DNA of 64,000 bases from CALXXL01 sp964512385 (GCA_964512385.1 CAZEHZ010000001.1:1-64000); one strand, 5' to 3'; numbered from the stretch's first letter, positions 36,121 to 45,326 are shown. Notes: a model not told the origin generated them from the sequence alone. Numbers and translations: made by a program.

Positions 36121-37152
36121 TTACAGAACGTGAACCACGCCGCTGCCGGACACTACATCGCCGATAACTTTGGCTTCATATCCGTTACCGGTAATAATCT
36201 GTACGGCCTGTTCCGCCTGTTCCGCCGGCACAAACCACACCATGCCCACGCCCATATTGAATACCCGATAGGCTTCTTCCTTATTCACATTGCCTTTTTC
36301 CACCAAAAACTTAAAGATTGGCGGTGCCGAGATCTGATCGGCATAAAAATTGACATCCACATTTTTGGGCAGGATACGCGGCACATTGTCATACAGGCCG
36401 CCGCCGGTGATATGGGCAATACCGTCCAGATTTATTTCGGTCATCGCCTGCTTAATAGCGGGCCAGTAGCAAATATGCGGCTTTAACAGTGCACTGCCGA
36501 TGGATTCGCCCAATTCCGGAATTACATCATTCACATTCAGCTTGCAGACATCAAAAACGATTTTGCGAGCCAGACTGAAACCGTTGGTATGCAAGCCGCT
36601 GGACTTAATTCCTACGGCCTTGTAACCGGGTCGGATTTTTTCGCCGGTAATAATCTGATCTTTTTCCACCATACCGGTAATCACGCCGACCAAGTCAAAA
36701 TCGTTACCGTACATACCGGGCATTTCGGCGGTTTCGCCGCCCAAAACGGCGCAGTTCACCTTTTTGCAGGCCTCGGCAATGCCGCATAACACCTGTTCAT
36801 ATAATGGCGACCGCAATACGCCGATGCCGATATAATCCAAAAAATAAACCGGTTCTGCGCCCTGAACGGCAATATCATTCACGCAATGGTTCACAATATC
36901 ATGTCCCACGGTGTCATACTTTTCCATCATCATGGCAATCATCAACTTAGTACCTACGCCGTCGATACTGGCCACCATTACCGGCTGTTTATATTTAGTT
37001 AAATCAATCTGAAACAACCCGCCGAATCCGCCGATTGGAGCCAGCATTTCCGGTCTTTTAGTAGCGGTAATATCTTTTTTAACTTTATCCAACAGCGTAT
37101 GTGCCAGGTCAATATCCACGCCTGCGGCCTTATACAAATCGCTTTTTGCCAT
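36121..37152 (-). CDS. purM: PurM, phosphoribosylformylglycinamidine cyclo-ligase
   Basis: AIR synthetase of purine synthesis, ATP-dependent ring closure. 343 residues: YKAAGVDIDLAHTLLDKVKK, ASIDGVGTKLMIAM, DIVNHCVNDIAVQGAEPVYFLDYIG, ALLGGETAEMPGMY (as LGGETAEMPGMYG), SSGLHTNGFSLAR, and AHITGGGLYDNVPRILPKN. AGGAG 9 nt before the ATG. Its neighbours are unrelated by pathway; no other pur gene is in the window. Confidence 0.96.
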   Translation of the reverse strand: MAKSDLYKAAGVDIDLAHTLLDKVKKDITATKRPEMLAPIGGFGGLFQIDLTKYKQPVMVASIDGVGTKLMIAMMMEKYDTVGHDIVNHCVNDIAVQGAEPVYFLDYIGIGVLRSPLYEQVLCGIAEACKKVNCAVLGGETAEMPGMYGNDFDLVGVITGMVEKDQIITGEKIRPGYKAVGIKSSGLHTNGFSLARKIVFDVCKLNVNDVIPELGESIGSALLKPHICYWPAIKQAMTEINLDGIAHITGGGLYDNVPRILPKNVDVNFYADQISAPPIFKFLVEKGNVNKEEAYRVFNMGVGMVWFVPAEQAEQAVQIITGNGYEAKVIGDVVSGSGVVHVL

Positions 37153-37217
37153 AAAAATAACTCCTGTTTATTTTGGTATGTTAGTCTTAACATATAATGT
37201 AATACTGTTTTCAATTA

Positions 37218-37874
37218 TTACAAGTCGCAACTTATTTCTTTCAAAGTTTGTTCAATTTTAACTCTGGCCTCTTCAATGCCCGCATCGCTTAAATCGGGGG
37301 GGATATAGAACGGCCCGGCCGCCACCAGCTTAATCCGGCAGAACGGTTTGGGCAGTTGAAAATTATCCCACGACTTTAACTGCCAGTACTTAGACGCATT
37401 AATGGCCAGCACCACAATCGGCCGGCCGGTCAGCATTGCCAAATGGATTGGCCCCTTGCTTAAAACATATTTTGGTCCTCTGGGGCCGTCCGGAGTAAAC
37501 ACCACATGGTTCCCGTTTTCCAGTTCATGCAACGCCTGCCGCTGTGCCGACGCCCCTTTTTTATTGGATGAGCCCCGTAAAGCTCTCACGCCGAACCGCC
37601 CGGCAAAATCCGCAATATACTGGCCGTCCCGCGACGGGCTGATTAACGCCACCGTCCGCCTGCGTACCTCATTCGGGAACAGTAACGGGAAGAAAATCAA
37701 GCGGTTATGCCATAACAGCGGAATAGCCGCCTTAGACTCCAATATCAGATTTTTCGGATCCTGCACCGTTACTTTACAAGTTGCCAGCCAAGCCCGCACC
37801 AGCAGTTCGGGGAACACATATATCCAGTCCGGCAATTTTTTAATATTGCGGAACTTCTGTTTAAAAAATCCCAT
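37218..37874 (-). CDS. Lysophospholipid acyltransferase, DUF374 type
   Basis: A 218-residue peripheral membrane acyltransferase. It has LLWHNRLIFFPLLF (His of the H-x4-type motif), LISPSRDGQYIADFAGRFGVRALRGSSNKKG, and NGNHVVFTPDGPRGPKYVLSKGP, the PDGPRGP motif being typical of this family. Members act in phospholipid or lipid A acylation. The ATG overlaps the nth stop (TAATG). Two acyltransferase paralogues exist in this window (see 7-750), of different subfamilies. Confidence 0.88.
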   Translation of the reverse strand: MGFFKQKFRNIKKLPDWIYVFPELLVRAWLATCKVTVQDPKNLILESKAAIPLLWHNRLIFFPLLFPNEVRRRTVALISPSRDGQYIADFAGRFGVRALRGSSNKKGASAQRQALHELENGNHVVFTPDGPRGPKYVLSKGPIHLAMLTGRPIVVLAINASKYWQLKSWDNFQLPKPFCRIKLVAAGPFYIPPDLSDAGIEEARVKIEQTLKEISCDL

Positions 37875-38521
37875 TACAGTTCAGCTCCTTTACAAATTGA
37901 GTTCAGCACACACCTTCCGCACTCCGGAGTGCGGGCATGACACACCGCCCGGCCATGAAAAATCAACAAATGTGAAAAATTGGTCCAATACTCCTCCGGC
38001 AGATTGCGGCACACGATATCTTCGGCCAGCTCCGGATTACGCTCCTTAATAATCCCCAGTCTCATCAACAGCCGCTGAACATGAGTATCGGCCGGAAAGC
38101 CGGGAATATTGAAGGCGTTGCCTCGAATTGCATTGGCACTTTTCCGCCCCACGCCGGGCAAAGAGAGTAAGTCATCCATATCCATAGGCACTACGCCCTG
38201 AAATTTATCCCGTAAAATCAAACTTGCGGCATGCAGATTGCGGCTTTTGGTCTGATACAACCCTACCGACTTAATTATTTGGGCAATATCCTCCACCTTG
38301 GCGGCGGCGAACTTCTCTACCGTGCCATACTTGGCAAACAGCTCTTTTGTAACGATATTCACCCGAATATCCGTACATTGGGCGGACAACACCACCGCCA
38401 CCAACAGCTGAAACGGCGTTTCATAGTCCAGCGGGCATTGGCACAAGCCGTAAACCTGAAATAATTTATCATAAATTTCAGTAAGTTTTTTTTGTAAAGC
38501 CGTATTTTTCCGTATTGCCAT
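37874..38521 (-). CDS. nth: Endonuclease III
   Basis: DNA N-glycosylase/AP lyase for oxidised pyrimidines. 215 residues from ATG 38521. HhH motif is LLSLPGVGRKSANAI with the catalytic Lys (in GVGRKSA). The catalytic Asp is in FPADTHVQRLLMRLG. A 4Fe-4S cluster is formed by Cys in CHARTPECGRCVLNSIC (spacing 6-2-5). A longer frame exists, but ATG 38521 overlaps the hisH stop (TAATG) and has GGGGAG upstream. It overlaps the DUF374 gene by one base. Confidence 0.95.
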   Translation of the reverse strand: MAIRKNTALQKKLTEIYDKLFQVYGLCQCPLDYETPFQLLVAVVLSAQCTDIRVNIVTKELFAKYGTVEKFAAAKVEDIAQIIKSVGLYQTKSRNLHAASLILRDKFQGVVPMDMDDLLSLPGVGRKSANAIRGNAFNIPGFPADTHVQRLLMRLGIIKERNPELAEDIVCRNLPEEYWTNFSHLLIFHGRAVCHARTPECGRCVLNSICKGAEL

Positions 38522-39138
38522 TAACGCTCCCCGGCCAAATTCACAAAATTCCGCAGTAATTGAATCCCGCACTCCTGGCTTTTTTCCGGGTGGAACTGCA
38601 TCCCGAATACGTTGCCCCGACCGATGGCCGACGCATATTTCAGCATATAATCGGTATAGCCCAGAACATTCTCTTTATGGTCAACATCGGCATAATAACT
38701 ATGTACAAAATAGAAAAAGCTGTTATTTTCGATACCGTTAAAAATTCTGGATTCCGGCCGATTAAATTCCAACTGATTCCAGCCGATCTGCGGTACTTTT
38801 TCGCCGTTTTCCCGGAACCTTTTAACCTGCCCGGCAATCAATCCCAATCCGGCTTCGCCGGGCGCCTCTTCGCTGGAGTCCAGCATCATTTGCATGCCCA
38901 GACAAATCCCCAGCAGCGGTTTCCCGGTAGCGGCAAACTGCTGAACGGCGTCCGCCAGTCCAAACTCGCGCAAATGCGTCATGCCCTCGCCAAAGTTGCC
39001 TACGCCGGGCAACACTGCCGCCTGATACTGCATTAAGTCGCCGGGCTTATTAACCACAGTTACTTCAGTACCGCAAAATTCAAACGCCTTGATAACGCTG
39101 AACAAATTCCCCATTTTATAATCAATTAACGCAATCAC
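38521..39138 (-). CDS. hisH: HisH, imidazole glycerol phosphate synthase glutaminase subunit
   Basis: Class I glutamine amidotransferase that feeds ammonia to HisF in histidine synthesis. 205 residues: N-terminal IALIDYKMGNLFSVIKAFE, VLPGVGNFGEGM, nucleophile Cys in LLGICLGMQMML, and the His/Glu pair in MQFHPEKSQ. Start is a GTG directly after the antiporter stop. No hisF or other his gene is nearby, so it is an isolated member of the pathway placed with nth. Confidence 0.94.
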   Translation of the reverse strand: MIALIDYKMGNLFSVIKAFEFCGTEVTVVNKPGDLMQYQAAVLPGVGNFGEGMTHLREFGLADAVQQFAATGKPLLGICLGMQMMLDSSEEAPGEAGLGLIAGQVKRFRENGEKVPQIGWNQLEFNRPESRIFNGIENNSFFYFVHSYYADVDHKENVLGYTDYMLKYASAIGRGNVFGMQFHPEKSQECGIQLLRNFVNLAGER

Positions 39139-40842
39139 CTACACCACCTCAGCTTCCAGCTGTTCACCGGAGCGCACCAGCTGTTCATTTTCCACTCTAA
39201 TTAAAATTGTACGCCGGTCTAAAATACCGAGACCCCGCATATTTTCGGCGGAGTCCACCACCACCATCTGGTCAATTTTTTCGGCCGCCATAAGTTCAAA
39301 CAACTTGTCCAGCGGTTGTTCCGGAGTGGTAAAATTGGTCAGCGGCAACATCGCATCCGCCACCAGCATCCACTCCCATGCCGAATAGTCGGCGGCCACA
39401 TTTTTCAAAGCGTCGAACGACAAAATGCCCTTCACCGTCCCGTCCACACCTGCCACGGGATAAACCAGCAGTTCCTGTTCCCGGAATCGCTTAAACGCCA
39501 GCGACAGCGGCATATTCTCCACCAGCATATCATTAGTTACGGTCATGGCCTGTACCACGGTCATATCCTTCATCACATCTTCAATTGTAACATCCCGTTC
39601 GGCCTCGCCGGACTTTTTCAATGCCACCTTCACCATAGCCGGCCCTAAAAACTGCACCACCAGTGTTGTAGCGGTAATCACATATACAATCATATCGCCC
39701 AAGTTCATATTTTCAGAAATCTGAACGGACTTCAGATTTTCGGCCGCCACAATACTAAGCCCGATTGCCACGCCGCCCTGCGCAAAAATCCCGATGCCCA
39801 GATACTTTCTCACGGTTGGAGCGCTTCCGGCGAACTTCGCCCCCAGCCACGACCCGGCCCACTTGCCCAAACTTCGCCCCACCACATAAACGAGTGCCAC
39901 CAGCCACAACCACTGCGGCATCTGCCAAATATTGAGTCTGGCGCCGACGAACACGAAAAACAGCACATAAATTGGAATTGAAAAACTGCGCAGCAGCTTA
40001 AAAATCTCCTGACTTCGCCGCGGAGCAAAATTGCTTAAAATAAACCCGACCATCATGGCGGACAAAATCACATCCAAATCATAATAAGACGCCACGCCGA
40101 TCACCAGTAAAATCACGCCGATGGATAACGCCACCGCCCGATCCGACTGCGCCTGATAGCGTAAAAACCCAATCAGCGTAAAAGCGAACATCGCCCCCAG
40201 TCCGATAGCGCCAAAAATTTCTATGCCCACCACCTTCAGCGACTCCAGCACACTGCCGGAGCTGCTGACTAAAAGTTGAGCCGAACTGGTCCCGATGCCA
40301 TATAAAGTCAAAGCCAGCGCATCATCCAGCGCCACAATAGCGATAATGGCGGTAGTCATAATGCCCTTGGCCCGATACTCCCAAATCACATCAATCGTGG
40401 AAGCCGGATCGGTAGCGCTGGCGATAGCGCCGAACACGATGGCGGCGGCCAGACTTGCCGCCACATTAGCGGTAATCAAAAAGATAACTATATAGGACAA
40501 AACCGCCACCAGCAGACAGCAGACGACACCTTCGCCGAACAATATGATAATAAACTCCTTACCATATTTCTTAAACATATCCAAATGCAGTTCGCCGCCC
40601 ACCAGAAAGCCGATAATGCCCAGTGCAAACAAGTTAAGCAGTTTCAAATTTTCCACATCGCCGGCATGAACCAGGCCGAACCCGGTATCGCCCAACAGCA
40701 GACCGATGGCGATATAGCCGACCACCTGCGGAAAGTGAATTTTCTGAAAGAACCACGCCCCGGCCATACCGCCGAACACGCACATCCCCAGCACCACCAG
40801 CACACCGGGCGAAAACTGCCCGACCACAGCAGATAAAAGCAT
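39139..40842 (-). CDS. Cation:proton antiporter with CBS domains
   Basis: A 567-residue monovalent cation/proton antiporter (CPA superfamily). Twelve or so hydrophobic segments cover residues 10-400, with ASATDPASTIDVI, a CPA1-type ATDP motif, and the YYDLDVILSAMMVGF region. The C-terminal ~150 residues are two CBS-like units around DVMKDMTVVQAMTV and VADAMLPLTNFTTP that probably bind nucleotides. GGAG 8 nt before the ATG. It follows the PTS IIA-type gene by 3 bp, suggesting that phosphorylation status affects ion transport, as in antiporters fused to EIIA. Ion not known. Confidence 0.83.
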   Translation of the reverse strand: MLLSAVVGQFSPGVLVVLGMCVFGGMAGAWFFQKIHFPQVVGYIAIGLLLGDTGFGLVHAGDVENLKLLNLFALGIIGFLVGGELHLDMFKKYGKEFIIILFGEGVVCCLLVAVLSYIVIFLITANVAASLAAAIVFGAIASATDPASTIDVIWEYRAKGIMTTAIIAIVALDDALALTLYGIGTSSAQLLVSSSGSVLESLKVVGIEIFGAIGLGAMFAFTLIGFLRYQAQSDRAVALSIGVILLVIGVASYYDLDVILSAMMVGFILSNFAPRRSQEIFKLLRSFSIPIYVLFFVFVGARLNIWQMPQWLWLVALVYVVGRSLGKWAGSWLGAKFAGSAPTVRKYLGIGIFAQGGVAIGLSIVAAENLKSVQISENMNLGDMIVYVITATTLVVQFLGPAMVKVALKKSGEAERDVTIEDVMKDMTVVQAMTVTNDMLVENMPLSLAFKRFREQELLVYPVAGVDGTVKGILSFDALKNVAADYSAWEWMLVADAMLPLTNFTTPEQPLDKLFELMAAEKIDQMVVVDSAENMRGLGILDRRTILIRVENEQLVRSGEQLEAEVV

Positions 40843-40845
40843 AAT

Positions 40846-41475
40846 TTACTCCATTTTACCAGTAAGTAAAGCGTGAAAGCTCCAGCCCTCCTGCGCCTGT
40901 AACAATGCGGCCAAGTACTCCTGAACCTTTAACGCTCTGGAAATCTGCGACAGTAATTTTAAATGAGTAGCGTGCTGATCTTCTCTGGCCGCAATCATAA
41001 ACGCCAATTTAATTGGCACATCGTCTAAGCTCTCATAGTCCGGCACGCCGTTTTTCACCACACATGCGGCCAGCACAATATCTTGAACGGCATTGCATCT
41101 TACGTGAGGAATAGCCACGCCGTATCCGATCCCGGTGCTCATAAGTTCCTCGCGGTGATAAATTCCCCGTTTAAACTTTTCCGCATCCGTAACCTTGCCG
41201 GAGCGCACCACAAGGCTCATTAAAGCCTCAAGCACCTGACTTTTATTTGCCGAGTTTAAAATCAGCACATTTTCGATAGGCAGAGTAGCATTTAATGCGG
41301 CCAAAGACCCATTTAAGGAGTCTAAACCACTCAAATTATTTTTAACCAGCCGCTTTATTTCCATGCCGGACAAACCGGACAGCAAGCCGTCGGTCAAATA
41401 TTGCCGCACCAGTTCCGGCGCCACTCTCAAATACTCCGCCGCCCCGTTTTCATCTGTTTTTTCCGGAAGTTCCAT
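40846..41475 (-). CDS. PTS EIIA-type (PtsN-like) regulatory protein
   Basis: 209 residues. The C-terminal ~145 residues form an EIIA type-2 (Ntr/fructose) domain with the phosphorylatable His124 in GVAIPHVRCN and the helix THLKLLSQISRAL. An extra N-terminal 50-60 residues (AAEYLRVAPELVRQYLTDGLLSGLS) resemble a small excisionase-like HTH. Such proteins are phosphorylated by Npr and act by protein binding. Its only operon partner is the antiporter directly downstream (3 bp). No transporter EIIB/EIIC is present, so a regulatory role is likely. Confidence 0.82.
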   Translation of the reverse strand: MELPEKTDENGAAEYLRVAPELVRQYLTDGLLSGLSGMEIKRLVKNNLSGLDSLNGSLAALNATLPIENVLILNSANKSQVLEALMSLVVRSGKVTDAEKFKRGIYHREELMSTGIGYGVAIPHVRCNAVQDIVLAACVVKNGVPDYESLDDVPIKLAFMIAAREDQHATHLKLLSQISRALKVQEYLAALLQAQEGWSFHALLTGKME

Positions 41476-41750
41476 TTGCTGTTATAACCCAATCTGCTAT
41501 GAGTAAACACTATAATAGTCGATAATGCAAAACCGGCTATATCGTTAATAATCAAAATGTTAAATTATAAAAGCCGCATAAACAAATGCAAAGTTTTTCA
41601 GCGTAAAACAATGTTTTATGCCTGGTCGCTCCGGCATTAACATGCCTCCGCTGGAAGCCTCCAGTGCATTATCGACTATAATAATTTGACATTAATATAC
41701 CACCTTTTATAGTTCAATACCACCGCAGTAAGATATTTTTACCGATTTTT
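41476..41750. other. Intergenic region holding repeat copy B
   Basis: A 275-bp gap between the PTS-type gene and the ABC-F gene. Nearly all of it is the repeat listed next. No open frame is convincing. At each end of the repeat an outward-facing TATAGT or TATAAT hexamer is present. Confidence 0.7.
41516..41678. repeat. Dispersed inverted-end repeat, copy B (163 bp)
   Basis: Bounded by perfect 14-bp inverted ends TAGTCGATAATGCA and TGCATTATCGACTA. The left ~60 bp matches copy A; the interior adds two structured stretches, a hairpin around GTAAAAC/GTTTTAT and a palindrome-like GGCATTAACATGCC. No coding capacity. It looks like a small non-autonomous or REPIN-like element. Confidence 0.8.
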
Positions 41751-43643
41751 TCATTTTCCGGCAATTTCGCAAAGTTCCAGCCATTCCATGGAAATATCTT
41801 CCAATTCGTTTCTGGTTTCGTCCATTTCGCGTTGTAAATCGGCGGCTTGAGCGCCATAGTTGGCAAAAAAATCGGCGGCGGAGAATAATGTTTCAATCTC
41901 TTTGATACGAGCCTCCATTGCCGGAATCCGTTCTTCCAGTTCCGCCAAACGGCGTTGCTGTTTATTGTTCATTTTAATCCGGGTCGGCGGCGGCGGCGGA
42001 GTTTTTTCCGGCGGCGCCGCTGACATTTTAGATTTACTTTCCACATTTTTTTCAGCTTCGGCGGACTGAACGGCGGCAAGTTTCTGTACATAAGCGTCAT
42101 AATCGCCTAAATTATAGAACCAGCCGCCGTTGCCGGGCAGAGCGATAATACCGTCGCACACCCGGTTTAAAAAGTAGCGGTCGTGACTAACCACCACCAC
42201 ACAGCCGTCGTAATTCACAATCGCCTCTTCCAGCAGGCGTAACGAGGTTAAATCCAAATCGTTGGTGGGTTCGTCCAGCACCAAAAAGTTGCCGCCGTTT
42301 TTAAGCACTTTGGCCAATGCCAGCCGGGAGCGTTCACCGCCGGACAAATATTTAATCTGTGTATTAATGCGTTCGTCCTCAAACAGAAACCGCTTCAGAT
42401 AGCCCCAGATTGAAATTTTTTCATCGCCCAGAAACACCGACTCGCCGCCCTCGCCCAACTCTTCGGCCACGGTCAACTCCTCATTCAGCACCACTCGATT
42501 CTGGTCAATATAGTTAAAATTCACAGTATCGGCAATTTTCACCTGTCCGCCGGCGGGCTTCAACTGCCCGGTCAACATCTTCACCAACGTGGTTTTGCCG
42601 GTGCCGTTCGGCCCCACAATGCCGATTTTGCGCCCCGGAGTAAATTCAAAATCCAAGTGTTGAAACAAAACATTGTCACCAAACGCACACTTCAAATCAA
42701 TCGCATCCACCACCTTATTCCCCAGATAAAAAGCGGGCGGAATCACCAGTTCCATACTGCCTTCCCGTTTGGGGCCGTTGACGGCGGCGAGTTCATTAAA
42801 GCGGCGCAACCGCCCTAAATTACGCCGCAGACGGGCTTTAGGCGAACGTCTCACCCAATCGACCTCTAAGCGTAAAAACTTATTGCGCTTAGCCTCCATT
42901 TGGTCTTCGGCATATTCGCGATCGGCCTTAGTCGCTAAAAAGTCGGCATACGAGCCGGGGCAGGAGTAAAACTTACCGTTGCACAGCTCCACCACTCTGG
43001 TGGCAATGCGGTCTAAGAAATAGCGGTCGTGAGTAACAAACAGGCAAGCCCCTTTAAAGTTGGCTAAAAAGTCCTCAATCCACGTGATGGTCTCCACGTC
43101 CAAATGGTTGGTGGGTTCGTCAAGCAGCAGCAGATCCGGCGACGCCATTAACGCTCTGGCCAAAGCCACCCGGCGTTTTTCGCCGCCGGACAAACTTTCG
43201 CAAGTACGCTCCAGCGGCGGCAAATGCAACCGTTGCGCCAAGTCATCTCTTTTAGCCACCAGATTCCAGCCGTCGTGCAGATTAAGCAGATGCTCCAGCT
43301 CCTCATGCCGGGCGGGCGCCGGATTAGTGGAATATTCACTCAGCCAACCGGCCAGCAGAGCCGCCCCGGACATTACGCAGTCGCCCACGGTTTGCGCGGG
43401 GTCTAATTCAAACTCCTGCGGCAGTTCGGCAATGCGGACATTGCGGGTAATGCTGATAGTGCCTTCCGCCACCTCCTGTTCGCCGGTTATCACCTTAAGC
43501 AGAGTAGTTTTTCCGCATCCGTTCCGTCCTACCATTGCCACTTTTTCGCCCTCATGCACGGCGATATCGGCGGCGTCAAAAATGGTTTGCCGACCGATGT
43601 TCAACATTAAACCGGCGGCCTGCCATAATACTTTGGTTGCCAT
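41751..43643 (-). CDS. ABC-F ATPase (Uup-type)
   Basis: Soluble ribosome-associated ATPase with two nucleotide-binding domains and no membrane segment, 630 residues. NBD1: Walker A GRNGCGKTT, signature LSGGEKRRVAL, Walker B LLLDEPTNHLD. NBD2: GPNGTGKTT, LSGGERSRLAL, VLDEPTNDLD. A linker of ~80 residues lies between, and the C-terminal ~100 residues are coiled coil (LAELEERIPAMEARIKEIE), as in Uup. ATG 43643 is preferred over the TTG one codon upstream, with GAGGT about 8 nt before it. Role in translation or DNA-structure tolerance by family. Confidence 0.92.
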   Translation of the reverse strand: MATKVLWQAAGLMLNIGRQTIFDAADIAVHEGEKVAMVGRNGCGKTTLLKVITGEQEVAEGTISITRNVRIAELPQEFELDPAQTVGDCVMSGAALLAGWLSEYSTNPAPARHEELEHLLNLHDGWNLVAKRDDLAQRLHLPPLERTCESLSGGEKRRVALARALMASPDLLLLDEPTNHLDVETITWIEDFLANFKGACLFVTHDRYFLDRIATRVVELCNGKFYSCPGSYADFLATKADREYAEDQMEAKRNKFLRLEVDWVRRSPKARLRRNLGRLRRFNELAAVNGPKREGSMELVIPPAFYLGNKVVDAIDLKCAFGDNVLFQHLDFEFTPGRKIGIVGPNGTGKTTLVKMLTGQLKPAGGQVKIADTVNFNYIDQNRVVLNEELTVAEELGEGGESVFLGDEKISIWGYLKRFLFEDERINTQIKYLSGGERSRLALAKVLKNGGNFLVLDEPTNDLDLTSLRLLEEAIVNYDGCVVVVSHDRYFLNRVCDGIIALPGNGGWFYNLGDYDAYVQKLAAVQSAEAEKNVESKSKMSAAPPEKTPPPPPTRIKMNNKQQRRLAELEERIPAMEARIKEIETLFSAADFFANYGAQAADLQREMDETRNELEDISMEWLELCEIAGK

Positions 43644-43712
43644 CAATAAATACCTCGTTAAAATATTTTCTTTTTATTTTTGTATAATATAGCCTCTTTT
43701 TGAAAAAAATAC

Positions 43713-43741
43713 TTGTCGAAATCGGTTTTATGGTGTAAATT
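43713..43741 (+). promoter_or_regulatory. Candidate promoter for the BamE-like lipoprotein gene
   Basis: TTGTCG, 17 nt, TAAATT on the plus strand, placing the start about 25 nt before ATG 43773. The gap is shared with the divergent ABC-F gene. Confidence 0.4.
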
Positions 43742-43772
43742 TGTATTTGAACATAACGAAAGGGTGTTTTTT

Positions 43773-44348
43773 ATGCGGATATTAAAATTTTTCAGCTTTA
43801 TGCTTTTGGTAACCTTGCTGGCCGTGCTGACCGGATGTGCCAAAGAGGTGGTGGTTCCGGAGGTTTTACAACAGCCGATTAACAGTAATGTTTATTTGAA
43901 CTGTAATATTTGGTATCAGAATCCTAAAAAGATTAACAGCCAAAACATACAGTCGGGGCGGATACTGCCCATCGGCACCATGGTTACGCCGACTTCGGCC
44001 TCGGAAAACCATGTTGCGTTCACCGATGCCAACGGCGTGGATTATTATATTGAGTTTGATGCCGAAGACATGATGATTCCGGTGCAGGAGTATATTCGCC
44101 GGATATTCACCATCACGCCGCCGGACGAGTTGTTAAAGGACATTCCGCCGGATCACGCCGCCCGCATCAAAGCCGGTCAGGTAGTGCCTAAAATGACCCG
44201 CAGTGAAGTATTGCTGGCGTTCGGTTATCCGGTGGCGGGGCGTACGCCGTCGTTAAAAAACAGCAGTTATTTGTATTACACCTCGCCGGAAAGCGTGTTG
44301 TATGTAGTGTTTGAGGGCGATAAAGTCCGCCGGGTTTTCCAGCCGTAA
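43773..44348 (+). CDS. Outer-membrane lipoprotein with BamE/SmpA-like C-terminal domain
   Basis: 191 residues with a lipoprotein signal peptide (lipobox LTGC). The C-terminal ~65 residues read VVPKMTRSEVLLAFGYPVAGRTPSLKNSSYLYY and end with VFEGDKVRRVF, a pattern like SmpA/OmlA: 'GMT..eV...lG.P', then a strand pair. BamE is part of the beta-barrel assembly complex, but similar domains occur in other lipoproteins. ATG 43773 is chosen because it puts the signal peptide first and follows AAAGG by ~8 nt; the frame opens at 43713. The N-terminal 100 residues are unrecognised. Confidence 0.75.
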   Translation: MRILKFFSFMLLVTLLAVLTGCAKEVVVPEVLQQPINSNVYLNCNIWYQNPKKINSQNIQSGRILPIGTMVTPTSASENHVAFTDANGVDYYIEFDAEDMMIPVQEYIRRIFTITPPDELLKDIPPDHAARIKAGQVVPKMTRSEVLLAFGYPVAGRTPSLKNSSYLYYTSPESVLYVVFEGDKVRRVFQP

Positions 44349-44384
44349 CAGATATATTTGAAATAGAAATGGTTCAGTAAAAAT

Positions 44385-45326
44385 ATGCAGAACAGAAAAA
44401 CCATAATTGTTACCGGCGGCGGCGGATTTATCGGTTCTCACTTGTGCGAACGCCTGATTGCGGATGGTAACGATGTAATTTGTATTGACAATTTTTATAC
44501 CGGCAGTAAACAGAATATTGCTCATTTGCTGGGGAATCCGGCTTTTGAGCTGATTCGGCATGACATTACTCAGCCGTTGCTGTTGGAGGCCGATGCGATA
44601 TATAACTTAGCCTGTCCCGCTTCACCGGTGCAGTATCAGAACAACCCGGTGCATACGGTGCGTACCTGCGTGGCCGGGGCGATAAACATGCTGGATTTGG
44701 CCAAACAGTTGAATGTGCCGATTCTGCAGGCCTCCACCAGTGAGGTTTACGGTGATCCGCATGTTCACCCCCAGCAGGAGTCGTATTGGGGCAATGTAAA
44801 CTGCATCGGCCCGCGGAGTTGTTATGACGAAGGCAAACGCTGTGCCGAAACCTTGTTTTTTGATTATCATCGTGAATGCGGCTTAAATATAAAAGTAGTG
44901 CGGATATTTAACACTTACGGCAGTAGAATGCGGCCGGACGACGGTCGGGTAGTAAGTAATTTCATTGTGCAGGCACTTAAGAATGAACCGATTACCATTT
45001 ACGGCAGTGGCAAACAAACCCGCAGTTTCTGTTATGTGGACGATTTGGTGGAGGGCTTGGTGCGGATGATGAATACGCCGCATGAGGTAACCGGCCCGGT
45101 CAATCTGGGAAATCCGGGCGAATTTACCATGCTGGAATTAGCCGAATTAGTGCTGGAATTAACCAATTCCAAGTCAAAAATTATTTTCTGCCCGTTACCG
45201 GCGGATGATCCGATAAAACGCCAGCCGGACATTACGCTGGCAAAAAGTTTGCTGCAGTGGAGCCCGGTGGTGGCGTTAAAAGAAGGCTTGCAGAAGACCA
45301 TCGAATACTTTGCCTTAACGCTTTAG
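44385..45326 (+). CDS. uxs: UDP-glucuronate decarboxylase (UDP-xylose synthase)
   Basis: NAD-dependent SDR enzyme that converts UDP-glucuronate to UDP-xylose. 313 residues: NAD motif GGGGFIGSHL (residues 9-18), CPASPVQYQNNP, ASTSEVYGDP with the Ser/Thr of the triad, CYDEGKRCAETL with the YxxxK pair, RIFNTYGSRM, and YGSGKQTRSFCYVDDLVEG. UXS closely resembles the ArnA dehydrogenase domain but lacks its Arg/Glu substitutions that stop at the 4-keto product, so full reduction to xylose is expected. It follows the lipoprotein gene and is upstream of murF. UDP-xylose may decorate LPS or capsule. Confidence 0.9.
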   Translation: MQNRKTIIVTGGGGFIGSHLCERLIADGNDVICIDNFYTGSKQNIAHLLGNPAFELIRHDITQPLLLEADAIYNLACPASPVQYQNNPVHTVRTCVAGAINMLDLAKQLNVPILQASTSEVYGDPHVHPQQESYWGNVNCIGPRSCYDEGKRCAETLFFDYHRECGLNIKVVRIFNTYGSRMRPDDGRVVSNFIVQALKNEPITIYGSGKQTRSFCYVDDLVEGLVRMMNTPHEVTGPVNLGNPGEFTMLELAELVLELTNSKSKIIFCPLPADDPIKRQPDITLAKSLLQWSPVVALKEGLQKTIEYFALTL

